A stretch of 12,050 nucleotides of DNA from an uncultured Prevotellaceae bacterium (GTDB lineage Bacteria > Bacteroidota > Bacteroidia > Bacteroidales > Muribaculaceae), in NCBI GenBank assembly GCA_945645715.1, contig CALZFJ010000027.1:1-12050 (forward strand). Direction: 5' to 3'. The position numbers and the translations under genes were made by a program. Numbering within the stretch: position 1 is the stretch's first letter; each line of letters starts with the position of its first letter. This document shows positions 1 through 8,622 of this stretch, piece after piece. The notes below the pieces were generated by a model, which saw only the letters and a program-made list of their open reading frames with translations, did no database searches and was not told the origin of the DNA.

Positions 1-27
1 CAACGGCAAAAACAGCTTAAAATTCAT
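1..27 (-). CDS. 5' end of a gene cut off by the window edge
   Basis: The ATG at 27-25 opens nine codons reading MNFKLFLPL before the window ends. A Lys followed by hydrophobic residues would suit the start of a signal peptide, but nine residues cannot identify the product. It is placed as a real gene start because a perfect Bacteroidetes -7 element (176-183) and a structured leader lie upstream on the same strand. It lies downstream of the PUL terminator, so it is probably a separate transcription unit rather than the fifth PUL gene, although it could still belong functionally to the locus. Confidence 0.45.
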
Positions 28-99
28 ATCCGAAATCTATTATATTTGTTAATATTCTTATTTCTAATGGAATAATCTTTGTGACATCGCTTTTTCTAT

Positions 100-156
100 C
101 GTAGCTCGCGCCTTTAGGGTGCGCCAGCCTCTATATGAGGGCGTAGTTTTCCCACG
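100..156 (-). promoter_or_regulatory. Structured 5' leader with three hairpins
   Basis: Between the -7 element at 176-183 and the start codon at 27 lie about 140 noncoding bases. Read on the minus strand they form three consecutive hairpins: CGTGG (156-152) with CTACG (146-142), loop GAAAA; CCTC/GAGG (140-137 with 131-128), loop ATATA; and GCGC/GCGC (124-121 with 111-108), extended outward by two pairs after a C-C mismatch. A second CTACG at 104-100 could pair with the same CGTGG arm, giving mutually exclusive folds. I do not recognise a known riboswitch family. It could be a cis-regulatory leader, or GC-rich spacer with chance pairing. Confidence 0.4.
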
Positions 157-175
157 AAGCCACAATTTCACCGTG

Positions 176-183
176 CAAAGATA
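176..183 (-). promoter_or_regulatory. Bacteroidetes -7 promoter element
   Basis: The minus strand reads TATCTTTG, a perfect match to the Bacteroidetes -7 consensus TAnnTTTG. A TTTG lies at 210-207, but the 23-base spacing is slightly longer than the usual 19-21. Transcription would start near 168-170 and give a leader of about 140 bases before the partial gene at the left edge. Confidence 0.55.
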
Positions 184-302
184 GAACAAATTTTGAAATA
201 TTTATCCAAAACAGCCCTAAAAATGCCGATTTTCTCGAAAATTCGATAAATTTGTACATTCCACCTCATCGCTTTTCTTGCATTTTGCACACCTCCATAC
301 CT

Positions 303-334
303 AAAAATGAGGGGCAGCATCACTGCTACCCCTC
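303..334 (-). terminator. Intrinsic terminator of the PUL operon
   Basis: On the minus strand GAGGGGTAGC (334-325) pairs with GCTGCCCCTC (318-309) around a 6-base loop, with one mismatch. The stem is followed by ATTTTTAG. It lies about 115 bases beyond the stop codon of the surface glycan-binding protein, past two further hairpins, and fits the end of the susC-to-binding-protein transcript. Confidence 0.6.
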
Positions 335-389
335 ACCAAACGATCAATTTACTCAAAAATTCACTAATTGGATTTTATCTTATATTCCC

Positions 390-443
390 GGTGGCTTATC
401 AAGCCACCATTTCACATTTTCGGCGGTGGCTTATCAAGCCACC
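390..443 (-). repeat. Two identical hairpins in the PUL 3' UTR
   Basis: The 19-base palindromic element GGTGGCTTATCAAGCCACC occurs twice without mismatch, at 390-408 and 425-443. Each copy is an 8-bp stem with a 3-base loop, and the copies start 35 bases apart. The first met by RNA polymerase starts only four bases after the stop codon of the binding-protein gene (448). No T-tract follows either copy, so they look less like simple terminators and more like 3'-end stabilisers, a protein-binding site or a REP-like repeat. The true terminator is probably 309-334. Confidence 0.7.
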
Positions 444-447
444 CTCT

Positions 448-2472
448 TTAAAGTTTCTTGAAGGCTATTGTGCCCTTGTCGTTTCCGGCTGTGAGATCTA
501 CGGTGACGCGGTAGGTTGCGCCTTCCTCAAGGGTTGCGCCGCCCACAAGCTCAAAGTTGCCTGTGCCGCCTATCATGTCGCCACCTTCGATGAGGGTGAG
601 CTGCTCGCCGCCAAGCTCGCCTCCCCAACCGTCCTGATGGAAGAACTTGAAGCTCAGGTAGTCGGTGCGGAAACGCTGTCCGGTGAGCGAGCCATGCTCC
701 GGTCCGGCTTGACCGGTAAACTGGTAGATTTTCGGTGCCACCTCTGCCATACAGTAGGCAGCGCCGGGAGTCCAACCAAACTGCGCATCTTGCGACGGTG
801 AACCAACGCCCCAGCCCATCAGCCAGATTGCGCCATGCCCATCGCTGCCGAGTGTAGCCTCCTCCGTGCCGTTCATGCGGGTGAACGACACTGTTTTAGC
901 TCCCATATTCACCTTGATGCGGTAGCTTCCGTCAACGGGAATGAAAGTGGCGCCGCTTGCACCAATCTCCACATAGTCGGGGTCGATGTAGTAGTTGAGA
1001 ATGTCGTTCACGCCCGTGATGCTGAGCAAGTCGCCTTGTTTCAGTTCGAGCACGCCCTGATAGTTGTCGCTGTCGAGCTGTTCGAGCTTCACGCCGTTTA
1101 TCTTAACGTCGGCGGAGGGAAGTTCCTCAGTGCCAAGATACTCCACATGGAGCACACAGCTGTTCATTCCGCCCGTAGCATCGACGATAAACTGATATAC
1201 GCCTCCCACTTCGAGCTGCTTGCCTTCCACAATGCCGAGGTTTCCGTTGTCGCGACCGTTGCTGCCGTCGCCCACAAATATGATGTCGCTCGTGGTGGTA
1301 AGCTTGGCACTTGTCAGCTCATCGCCCCAGCCCTTGGCTTGACCGAAGAACTTGAAGTTGATTGAGGCGGCATTCACGGTGCGCCCTGCCGTGAGAATCA
1401 TCGAATACACGCCCTTCTCTATTGGAGCCATGCAGAGGGCATTCTCGGTGGTCCAGCCCACGGCATTGCCGAGCGAAGGCTTACCCACATTCTCTCCGAT
1501 TACCCACAGTGCACCCGAGCCGTCGGCTTGCAGCGAGGCAAGGTTGCCGTCGTTGTCGAGCACCTCTATCACAAAGTAGTTGAGCTTGCCATTGGCAGTA
1601 ACGCGATAGCGGCCACTCATGGGCACGAAGCGCACCACTCCATCATCGCCGCGCTTCAGATATGCCGGGTCGAGCCACCACTCGTCGATGTTGGCAATAC
1701 CCTCCACAGTGATAGCATCACCGTTGTTGAGCGTGAGGTCAACGGTATAGACGTCGGGCGTAGCCGTAGTGCTCATCTCCTTGCCACAGAAGTAGATATG
1801 TGCAAACGGCGATGCCTCGAAGCTGAAAGTGCTAAACGAGATATCGTATTTTCCGCTCGTTGTGCTTGAGAACGGTATTTCCTGCGATGCGCCGAGTGCC
1901 ACTGCACTGCCGTCCCAGCCAAATGTCAGCTCATTGCCGTTGTCGCCATACTTAGGAGCCACAATGTAGGCATTCACCTTTGCCGGGAAAGCTGCATTGG
2001 CAGCATATTCGTTGCGGGCCTTGCGCTCCATGCGATACAGCGTGCCGTCGGCGGTCACAAGTGTAAGATACTGGTAGTCAGGACGCGCAAGCGTAAGTTC
2101 CTGCTCCTTCTCGGTGATAGTAAGGCTGGTGTTTTGCAGCACATATTTCAGTGTAGCCTTTCCGTCGGGCGTGCCTTTCAGGAATGGCACATAGATTTTG
2201 CCCGTGTAGTCGGCACCGCTGGTCTTCGTGCGGATTACGGTCTCCGACACCTTCTCCTCGCCATAGTAGAGCTGTGCCTTGAGGGTAGAAAGTGGCACCT
2301 CCACATCGCTGGCCTTGATTGTGAATGGCAGGCTGTCGCCATAGAACGCATCAGCGTTTTGCGCCACTACATCAACCTGCGGGTTGCCGGCAATGAATTT
2401 GTCGTCGTCGCACGCCGTGGTGGTGGCAAGCACGCCTGCGAGGGCAGCCATCAATAATATTTTGTGTTTCAT
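448..2472 (-). CDS. SusE/F-type surface glycan-binding lipoprotein with two tandem repeat domains
   Basis: This is probably the surface glycan-binding protein of the PUL, holding polysaccharide at the outer membrane for the GH30 enzyme and the SusC/D importer. The N terminus has a Lys-rich start, a hydrophobic core and a TTAC lipobox with Cys21. The DDD that follows suits surface export of Bacteroidetes lipoproteins. Residues about 25-150 form an N-terminal beta domain (DUF5125-like by recollection). Residues about 224-448 and 454-674 are two related repeats (DUF5121-like). Shared landmarks are an LDP/IDP motif (267-269, 496-498), GALWVIG/GAIWLMG (320-326, 547-553), FKFF (373-376, 608-611) and a GWG-x-EL motif (381-386, 615-620). 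I start at the ATG at 2472 (674 aa); an in-frame TTG at 2484 would add four residues before a normal signal peptide. It lies 33 bases after the GH30 stop and is the last gene of the operon. No catalytic motif is visible. Confidence 0.85.
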   Translation of the reverse strand: MKHKILLMAALAGVLATTTACDDDKFIAGNPQVDVVAQNADAFYGDSLPFTIKASDVEVPLSTLKAQLYYGEEKVSETVIRTKTSGADYTGKIYVPFLKGTPDGKATLKYVLQNTSLTITEKEQELTLARPDYQYLTLVTADGTLYRMERKARNEYAANAAFPAKVNAYIVAPKYGDNGNELTFGWDGSAVALGASQEIPFSSTTSGKYDISFSTFSFEASPFAHIYFCGKEMSTTATPDVYTVDLTLNNGDAITVEGIANIDEWWLDPAYLKRGDDGVVRFVPMSGRYRVTANGKLNYFVIEVLDNDGNLASLQADGSGALWVIGENVGKPSLGNAVGWTTENALCMAPIEKGVYSMILTAGRTVNAASINFKFFGQAKGWGDELTSAKLTTTSDIIFVGDGSNGRDNGNLGIVEGKQLEVGGVYQFIVDATGGMNSCVLHVEYLGTEELPSADVKINGVKLEQLDSDNYQGVLELKQGDLLSITGVNDILNYYIDPDYVEIGASGATFIPVDGSYRIKVNMGAKTVSFTRMNGTEEATLGSDGHGAIWLMGWGVGSPSQDAQFGWTPGAAYCMAEVAPKIYQFTGQAGPEHGSLTGQRFRTDYLSFKFFHQDGWGGELGGEQLTLIEGGDMIGGTGNFELVGGATLEEGATYRVTVDLTAGNDKGTIAFKKL

Positions 2473-2505
2473 CTTAAAAATCAATTTTTCAGTGAATAAT
2501 CCTTA

Positions 2506-3990
2506 TTATTTAGCCCACTTGAACGATGCTACCGACTTGCCGGGTGCCTCATAGGCGAAGTGCTTCTCGCCGATAGTCACGGTGATGAGCTTCGACTTCT
2601 CGTTGTTGTTGGCAAGCACGAAGGCGATAGTGCCGTCGGTGTTCTCAAATGCTGCGTATGCCATGTTGCTGTCGGTGTAGCCCGATGTGCCTATGCGCAC
2701 GGCTCCCGGCTTCACCACTGCACCCATGTGAGCCATGATGTAGTAGTGCGAATTGAGCGTGATGGTCTTGTAGTCGCGGTTATTGATATCCACAGCGCCA
2801 TAGCAGGTGCTGCAACCTCCCTCGCGGTAGGGCGAGCGGTCGTTGTCGAGCATCAGGTTCCACACGATTGCGCCGCGACACCAGTTGTTAACCGTACCGA
2901 TGGTGATGTTGCGCATATCCTCCACAAGGCGCTTGGTGAGGTCGCGACCGCTGTTCCATGTGCCGATTGAGCTTTCCGAGAACACCAGTTCCTTGTCGGG
3001 GTTGGCATTGTGTACGTTTAGCAGTTCCGAGCGGTCGCCGCCATAGTCGTGGAAAGCAGCTCCGGCGATATACTGCGCTGCATCGGCGTCGGCATAGATA
3101 TTGGTGGGATAGCTCTGCTGCGATGCAATGTTGTCATAGTTGTAGTTGTGGTCGAACACATAGATTTTCGTCTTTATTCCATTGGCTACAAACTGCGGGC
3201 CCAGTGCCGTGCGGATAAAGTCGCGCTCCTCCTCCCAGCTCATGTACATCGAAGCCGAGTTGCCACGGTTAAGTGGCTCATTCTGGGGAGTAATCGAGTA
3301 GATGTCGATGCCCTGAGCCTTGAATGCCTGAATCCACTTCACAAAGTAGGTGGCATAGGCGGCATAATAATCCGGGTTGAGCTGTCCGCCGGTCCACGAG
3401 TCGTAGGGCTGAAGGTCGGTGAGATTGTTCACCTTCATCCACTTGGGGGCAGTCCACGGTGTACCCATAATCTTCAAGCCGGGGTTGATGGCAAGAATTT
3501 CCTTGAGGATAGGAATCACCAAGTCGGTCTCCTCATCGGTGAGGGCGAAGTTCTCAATTCCCGGGGTGTCGCAGCAGGTGTATTCGCTGAGCGAGAAATC
3601 AGAGCAGCCTATCGACACACGCACATAGCTGAAGCCATAGGCATTGGGCGAGAAAGTCTTGGTGAGAAACTCCTTGCGGTCGGCGGCATTCATCTTCAAG
3701 AGGTTGTAGCAGGTGGAGCCTGTGATAGCTGCACCGAATCCGTCGATTTCCTGATAGCGTGTGGCAGGGTCGATAGTGATGTTGGTGGGTGCAAGGTTAT
3801 CCTTGTTGCTGAAGTTCACCGCATCCTTGGTGAGGTCCTTGGTGCGATACACGGTGGTTACGAGCACACTCACATTGCCCACAGGGTCGATGGTGGGGGT
3901 TGGATTCGGCTCGTCGTTGCTGTTGCTGCAGGCTGCAAACACTGTGAGCAGCCCGGTTAGCATATATAGTGATTTTTTCAAGTTAATCAT
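2506..3990 (-). CDS. GH30 family glycoside hydrolase lipoprotein, probable endo-beta-1,6-glucanase
   Basis: A retaining glycosidase of family GH30, expected to cut beta-1,6-glucan (fungal or yeast cell wall, pustulan) at the cell surface. The 494-residue protein has a lipoprotein signal ending at Cys21, a Pro/Asn/Glu-rich linker to about 40, a (beta/alpha)8 catalytic domain at about 65-400, and the C-terminal beta domain typical of GH30 at about 405-494. The acid/base is Glu238 in TPQNEP and the nucleophile is Glu339 in VFSES. The motifs DGFGAAITGS (83-92) and GTPWTAPKWMK (176-186) are also typical. Length is normal and both catalytic residues are present. The linkage is inferred from the GH30_3-like sequence and from the SusC-SusD-GH30-binding-protein order, which I recall from the characterised Bacteroides thetaiotaomicron 1,6-beta-glucan locus. 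Another GH30 activity (beta-glucosidase or glucosylceramidase-like) is possible. It lies 36 bases downstream of susD. Confidence 0.88.
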   Translation of the reverse strand: MINLKKSLYMLTGLLTVFAACSNSNDEPNPTPTIDPVGNVSVLVTTVYRTKDLTKDAVNFSNKDNLAPTNITIDPATRYQEIDGFGAAITGSTCYNLLKMNAADRKEFLTKTFSPNAYGFSYVRVSIGCSDFSLSEYTCCDTPGIENFALTDEETDLVIPILKEILAINPGLKIMGTPWTAPKWMKVNNLTDLQPYDSWTGGQLNPDYYAAYATYFVKWIQAFKAQGIDIYSITPQNEPLNRGNSASMYMSWEEERDFIRTALGPQFVANGIKTKIYVFDHNYNYDNIASQQSYPTNIYADADAAQYIAGAAFHDYGGDRSELLNVHNANPDKELVFSESSIGTWNSGRDLTKRLVEDMRNITIGTVNNWCRGAIVWNLMLDNDRSPYREGGCSTCYGAVDINNRDYKTITLNSHYYIMAHMGAVVKPGAVRIGTSGYTDSNMAYAAFENTDGTIAFVLANNNEKSKLITVTIGEKHFAYEAPGKSVASFKWAK

Positions 3991-4026
3991 ATTTGTTTGT
4001 TGTTAATTGGTTCTGTTTCTTGAAGA

Positions 4027-5544
4027 TTAATAGCCATCGTTCTGGTCGAGCTTGTCGTTAGCGTCGATTTCGCTCTGTGGAATGGGCAAGCGATAAGAAT
4101 ACTGGTTGTAGGGATAGACTTGCGGCAATCTGCCCTCGTCTTTCGAGAACACTGAGTTCATCACCTCCTCCACCTTGTCGAGGCGCACCAGGTCGTACCA
4201 GCGTTGTCCCTCAAATGCAAGCTCCAAGCGGCGCTCGTTGAGGTAGGCTTCAAGCAGTGCCTCCTTGCTTCCGGTAACCGATGCCGGGAGCGGGTCGAGT
4301 CCCACGCGGTTGCGCACCTGGTTGATAATGCTCGCTGCTCCGGCGAGGTCGGGGTTGTCGCCCATTATCTTTGCCTCAGCCTTCAGCAGGAGGATGTCGG
4401 CATAGCGCATCTTGATGAGGCTGTTATACTTCGAGCGGCACTTATACATGAATGCGTAGTTGTCCGATGGGTAGTAGTTGCTCCACTGGCAGTCATACCA
4501 CACCACCGATTCCTCATAGCGCACCTTGTCGCCTGCCTTCTCAAAGGCTTTGATGAGGTCGCGCGACGGTGTCACCCATTTTGCCCATGTGAAGTTGCTG
4601 TTCCAGTCGCCAAGGTCGCGGCCAAACATCCATGTGCACCAGTTTCCGTTGGCAGTTGAGAACTGTGCCTCATAAATCGACTCCTTGGTGTTGCGCTGGG
4701 CAAGGTCGGTGCCGTCGGCATTCAGGTCGAAGAGGTCGCCATAGTTGTCACATAGTCCGTAGCCGTCGGCAGCAAGTTTGTCGCAATACTCTATCACCTT
4801 GGCATAATCGCGGATAGGCTTCTCGGCATAAACCTTTGCAAGCAATGCATAAGCCACATCGCGCGAGAGGAGTCGCTTGTCGGCAGGATTGGTGGCAGGA
4901 GCACCGTTCTGTATAGCGTCGAGAAGGTCTTTCTCTATCTGGCGGTAAGCCTCCTCCTCAGTTGCCTGGTCGGGGAAATATGCGCCATACACCTCCTCGA
5001 TGTTATCGGCAGTGATGTCCTCGGCAATGGTAGTCACCAAAGGAATTGCGCCCCACATTCGCACCATGTCGAAGAAAATCATGGAGCGGAAAATAAGTCC
5101 TTGGGCGCGGTAGCTTGCCTTTTCGGCAGCCGTCAGCTCGTTCACGTCGCCCACAAAGTTGATAAGCTGGTTGGCGTATGCCACATCTTCAAGGAAGCGG
5201 GTCCAGTCGCGTGCAAGCACTGAGTTTGAACCGTCGATTGAGTTGCGCTCGTAGGGCACCACCTCGGCACCGGTAGTTCCGGCATAGGCGTTGTCGGAGT
5301 GAGCCTCAGCGATAAGTAGCACATCGAGATACCAGTGTTCCTGGCGGTCGCGGTATTTGTTGTTCATTCCGGTCACGTAGCTCTCCACGGCGGCTTTGTC
5401 CTTGAACACAGCTTCTTTGCCATCTTCTTTCACGCCCTCGGTCACGTCGGAGTAGGTATCGACCGGGTCATATTGCAGCGAACACGAACTTGCCGATGCA
5501 AATGCGGCAAACAGTCCGCCAATGATATATTTATTGATTTTCAT
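4027..5544 (-). CDS. susD-like: SusD-like outer-membrane glycan-binding lipoprotein
   Basis: SusD family (RagB/SusD, SusD-like_3 type): the lid of the SusCD pair, which binds oligosaccharides and closes over the SusC barrel. The 505-residue protein has a lipoprotein signal ending in SASSC (Cys21). The TPR-like helical core shows the hallmark stretch RAQGLIFRSMIFFDMVRMWG at 146-165. The C-terminal region has NERRLELAFEGQRWYDLVR at 436-454 and YRLPIPQSEID at 484-494, then a short tail. Length is in the normal 500-600 range. It starts 22 bases after the susC stop, the usual invariant pairing. Its ligand would be the product of the neighbouring GH30 enzyme, probably beta-1,6-gluco-oligosaccharides; this is inferred from context. 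Confidence 0.95.
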   Translation of the reverse strand: MKINKYIIGGLFAAFASASSCSLQYDPVDTYSDVTEGVKEDGKEAVFKDKAAVESYVTGMNNKYRDRQEHWYLDVLLIAEAHSDNAYAGTTGAEVVPYERNSIDGSNSVLARDWTRFLEDVAYANQLINFVGDVNELTAAEKASYRAQGLIFRSMIFFDMVRMWGAIPLVTTIAEDITADNIEEVYGAYFPDQATEEEAYRQIEKDLLDAIQNGAPATNPADKRLLSRDVAYALLAKVYAEKPIRDYAKVIEYCDKLAADGYGLCDNYGDLFDLNADGTDLAQRNTKESIYEAQFSTANGNWCTWMFGRDLGDWNSNFTWAKWVTPSRDLIKAFEKAGDKVRYEESVVWYDCQWSNYYPSDNYAFMYKCRSKYNSLIKMRYADILLLKAEAKIMGDNPDLAGAASIINQVRNRVGLDPLPASVTGSKEALLEAYLNERRLELAFEGQRWYDLVRLDKVEEVMNSVFSKDEGRLPQVYPYNQYSYRLPIPQSEIDANDKLDQNDGY

Positions 5545-5566
5545 AATTGTTTTCAGCCTTGGTTAG

Positions 5567-8551
5567 TTAGAATTCTACATTGATACCAAACACATAGGAG
5601 CGGCAGTGTGGATAAGTGCCCCAGTCGATGCCCTGAACGGCACCGCTGTTGCCCCACTGGTTCACCTCGGGGTCCATTCCCTTGTAGCTTGTCCAGGTGA
5701 GCAGGTTGCTTGCCGAGAAGTAGGGCTGCAGCTTGCTGATGCCGGCACGCTCAAGGAAGCGGGCCTTGATGTCGTAGGCAAGCGAGATATTCTTCACACG
5801 CAGATAGCTGCCGTCTTCCACAAAGTAGCTTGAGTTGCGCAAGTCCCAGCCGGCCTTGGGCACGTCGGTGATTTGTCCGGGCACGCGCCAGCGGTCGAGC
5901 ACGCGGGCACTCTGGTTCTTTCCGTCATACATACCCTCGGTCTCGATGCGCGAGGCATTGTAGATGTCGTTGCCACAGCTGCCCTGCAAGAAGATGCTCA
6001 GGCTGATGCCTTTCCAATAGAAATTGTTGGTCATACCGAAAGTGAAATCGGGATTCGGGTCGCCGATATAGGTGCGGTCGCTCGATGTCACCTTGCCGTC
6101 GCCGGTGATGTCGGCATAAATCATTTCGCCGGTCTCGGGATCTACACCCTGTGCTACATAGCCATAGAAACCGCCGAGCGGGCGTCCTTCCTCGTTGCGC
6201 ACCACATTCTCCTTGATGAAGTCGCTGGTGGTGCAGGTGGAATACACCTTCTGCAGCGCGAGCTTTGTGAGCTTGTTGCGGTTGAACGACATGTTGAAGT
6301 CGGTGGTCCACTCAAATTCTCCCACGAGGTTGCGGCTGCTGATGGTAAATTCCACACCCTTGTTGGTCATTTCGCCCTCATTGCGCTGTATGGTCGATGC
6401 CACCGATGAGCCGCTTGCCGGAAGGCTCACGTTCATGAGCATATCCTTTGTGTGCTTGTAGTACCAGTCGAGGTTCACCGTCAAGCGGTTGTTGAATGCA
6501 GTGAAGTCAAATCCGATGTTGGTCTGTGTGGTAGTTTCCCACTTTAGGTCTTTCGTGCGGAGGTTTGCCGGAGAGATGTTTGGCACGGCATTCTCGTTGC
6601 CCTCTACGGTCCAGTCCACGCGGTTGATGTTGTAGCGCTGCAAGTAGGCATAGTCGCCTATTCCGTTCTGGTTACCTGTGGTACCCCAGCCGGCACGTAT
6701 CTTCAAGTCGTTGAGCCAGGTGAGGTCTTTCATGAAGTCTTCCGACGACATGCGCCATGCTGCCGAGAACGAGGGGAACGTGCCCCAGCGGTGGTCTTCG
6801 TGCAAGCGCGACGAGCCATCGACACGCACATTGGCAGTGACGAGATATTTGCTCAGGTAGTTGTAGGACACACGTCCGAAGTACGACATGATTCCCCACT
6901 GCGATGCTCCCGAGCCGGTGCCGTTCCACGAAATCTTGTTGGCAGCATTGAGCGTCTGGATATCTGCGTTGCGGTAGTGCGAACCGTTAATCCAGCTGTT
7001 GGTGTAGTCGCTGTCGGTCCACGATGAACCGAGCATCACATCGAGGCTGTGGTCCTTGAACGATTTTACATAGTTCACCACATTATCAAATGTAAGCACG
7101 GTGTTCATGTTGCGGTTGTCAGAGCCAAGTCCGTAGTTCTCACGTCCCCACGCGGTCGAAATCGGGTCGAGGAATGAGGTACTGATGGCGTTGCGGCGGT
7201 CGAGCGAGAAAGTAGCCTTGTAGGTGAGTTCGGGAAGAATGGTAAAGAGCAGGCTTCCCGACGCAATGAGGCGGTTCTCCTTCGACTTGTCGTTCTCGGC
7301 GCGTGCCATGTTCTCGCGAGGGTTGGTGATATTGCCCACGCCATAGAAGTTGTTGTAGTATTGCTGTGGGTTCAATGGATCCCAAATAGGAGCATATGTA
7401 GGGGTGTTCACTACCGAGAGGATTGTACCACCGCGGTTAGCACCTGTTCCCATCGAACCGCCACCATTACTTGAGTAATCGGAGTAGGAAACATTGGCGT
7501 TCACAGTGAGCCATTTGCGCACCTTGCCCTCCACGTTGGCGCGGAAGCTGAAGCGCTTGAAGTAGCTCACGTCGAGCACACCCTTCTCATTCTGGTAACC
7601 TGCCGAGAGGTAATATTTCATCATGTCATTACCATTCGACACGGCAAGCTGATAGTTCTGCGTGTGTCCGTCGGTGTAGGTCACATCGTGCCAGTCGGTG
7701 AGGTCGGGAAGATCGTCGGGAAGGTTCACAAGACCGATTTCGTCTTGCAATTCCTTGTATTGTGCCGAGTTGAGCACATCAATCTTCTTTGCCACCTTAT
7801 TAATAGAGTATTGTGCATTGAATGAAATCTTTGCATCGCCCTTCGAGCCGGCCTTTGTAGTGATGAGCACCACGCCATTAGCTGCACGCGAACCGTAGAT
7901 TGCTGCCGATGAAGCGTCCTTGAGAATCTGCATATCTGCGATGTCGTTTGGCGAAAGGAAGTTAATATTATCCACAGGCACGCCATCTACCACATAGAGA
8001 GGGTCGTTGCTGCCATTGAATGAAGTGGTACCGCGCACGCGAATCGACAATTCTCCACCCGGCTGTCCCGACGGCGACACCACCGACACACCGGCAGCGC
8101 GTCCCTGGATTGCCTCGCCTGCCGAAACTATCGGACGGCGGTCAATGTCCTTGGTCGATACACTTGAAATGGCTGTTGTCACATCTTTGCGCTTCACCGA
8201 GCCGTAGCCGATTACCACTACGTCTTCCAGCACCTGCTGATTCTCGTCGAGCACAATGGTGAGATTTGGTTTTGCTGCCACCTCTTTAGTAAGGTATCCC
8301 ACGTAGGAAACCACAATCGTTGCACCCTTGGGCACATCGAGAGTGAATTTACCGTCGAAGTCGGTGGTAGTTCCTTTAGTGCTGCCTTTTTGCAGCACGC
8401 TTGCACCTATCAGCGGCTCATTGTTTGGGTCGGTCACGGTTCCGTTCACCGTGATCTGCTGAGCGCTTATGCCGATAGCAAAAGTTAATGCCAGAAGTGC
8501 CGAGAGGAATCTGCGACACTCCACAGTTAGGCTAAGACCTTTCTTTTTCAT
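5567..8551 (-). CDS. susC-like: SusC-like TonB-dependent outer-membrane oligosaccharide transporter
   Basis: SusC/RagA family porin that imports oligosaccharides across the outer membrane, powered by TonB. The 994-residue protein has a signal peptide at 1-30 (…GISA/QQ), a carboxypeptidase-regulatory-like domain at about 33-103, and a TonB-box-like segment EDVVVIGYGSVKRKDVT at 109-125. The plug at about 120-235 includes YVVDGVPVD (186-194) and ILKDASSAAIYGSRAANGV (209-227). A 22-strand beta barrel follows to the C terminus, ending in VFGINVEF with terminal Phe. The segment ITGDGKVTSSDRTYIGDPNP (815-834) is a family signature. It is full length and is the first gene of the operon, with a -7 element 72 bases upstream. 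There is no N-terminal STN domain, so it is not of the FecA-like anti-sigma-signalling kind. This fits regulation by the neighbouring one-component protein instead. Confidence 0.96.
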   Translation of the reverse strand: MKKKGLSLTVECRRFLSALLALTFAIGISAQQITVNGTVTDPNNEPLIGASVLQKGSTKGTTTDFDGKFTLDVPKGATIVVSYVGYLTKEVAAKPNLTIVLDENQQVLEDVVVIGYGSVKRKDVTTAISSVSTKDIDRRPIVSAGEAIQGRAAGVSVVSPSGQPGGELSIRVRGTTSFNGSNDPLYVVDGVPVDNINFLSPNDIADMQILKDASSAAIYGSRAANGVVLITTKAGSKGDAKISFNAQYSINKVAKKIDVLNSAQYKELQDEIGLVNLPDDLPDLTDWHDVTYTDGHTQNYQLAVSNGNDMMKYYLSAGYQNEKGVLDVSYFKRFSFRANVEGKVRKWLTVNANVSYSDYSSNGGGSMGTGANRGGTILSVVNTPTYAPIWDPLNPQQYYNNFYGVGNITNPRENMARAENDKSKENRLIASGSLLFTILPELTYKATFSLDRRNAISTSFLDPISTAWGRENYGLGSDNRNMNTVLTFDNVVNYVKSFKDHSLDVMLGSSWTDSDYTNSWINGSHYRNADIQTLNAANKISWNGTGSGASQWGIMSYFGRVSYNYLSKYLVTANVRVDGSSRLHEDHRWGTFPSFSAAWRMSSEDFMKDLTWLNDLKIRAGWGTTGNQNGIGDYAYLQRYNINRVDWTVEGNENAVPNISPANLRTKDLKWETTTQTNIGFDFTAFNNRLTVNLDWYYKHTKDMLMNVSLPASGSSVASTIQRNEGEMTNKGVEFTISSRNLVGEFEWTTDFNMSFNRNKLTKLALQKVYSTCTTSDFIKENVVRNEEGRPLGGFYGYVAQGVDPETGEMIYADITGDGKVTSSDRTYIGDPNPDFTFGMTNNFYWKGISLSIFLQGSCGNDIYNASRIETEGMYDGKNQSARVLDRWRVPGQITDVPKAGWDLRNSSYFVEDGSYLRVKNISLAYDIKARFLERAGISKLQPYFSASNLLTWTSYKGMDPEVNQWGNSGAVQGIDWGTYPHCRSYVFGINVEF

Positions 8552-8622
8552 GCATTTGCTTTGTTTAAGTTAGTTATTAGGGTTTATGTAAAATATTTTT
8601 AGTTTTCACTAATAGTGTATCG

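Noticed and set aside
307..801. 164-codon plus-strand frame
   Set aside because: It runs through the PUL terminator and twin hairpins into the antisense of the binding-protein gene; composition is non-protein-like.
3049..3960. 303-codon open frame on the plus strand
   Set aside because: It lies wholly antisense to the GH30 gene, whose catalytic motifs are intact. Composition (His, Val and Gly rich) is that of a mirrored GC-rich codon frame, with no domain.
5873..6409. 178-codon plus-strand frame
   Set aside because: Antisense shadow of the SusC barrel; no start context and no recognisable domain.
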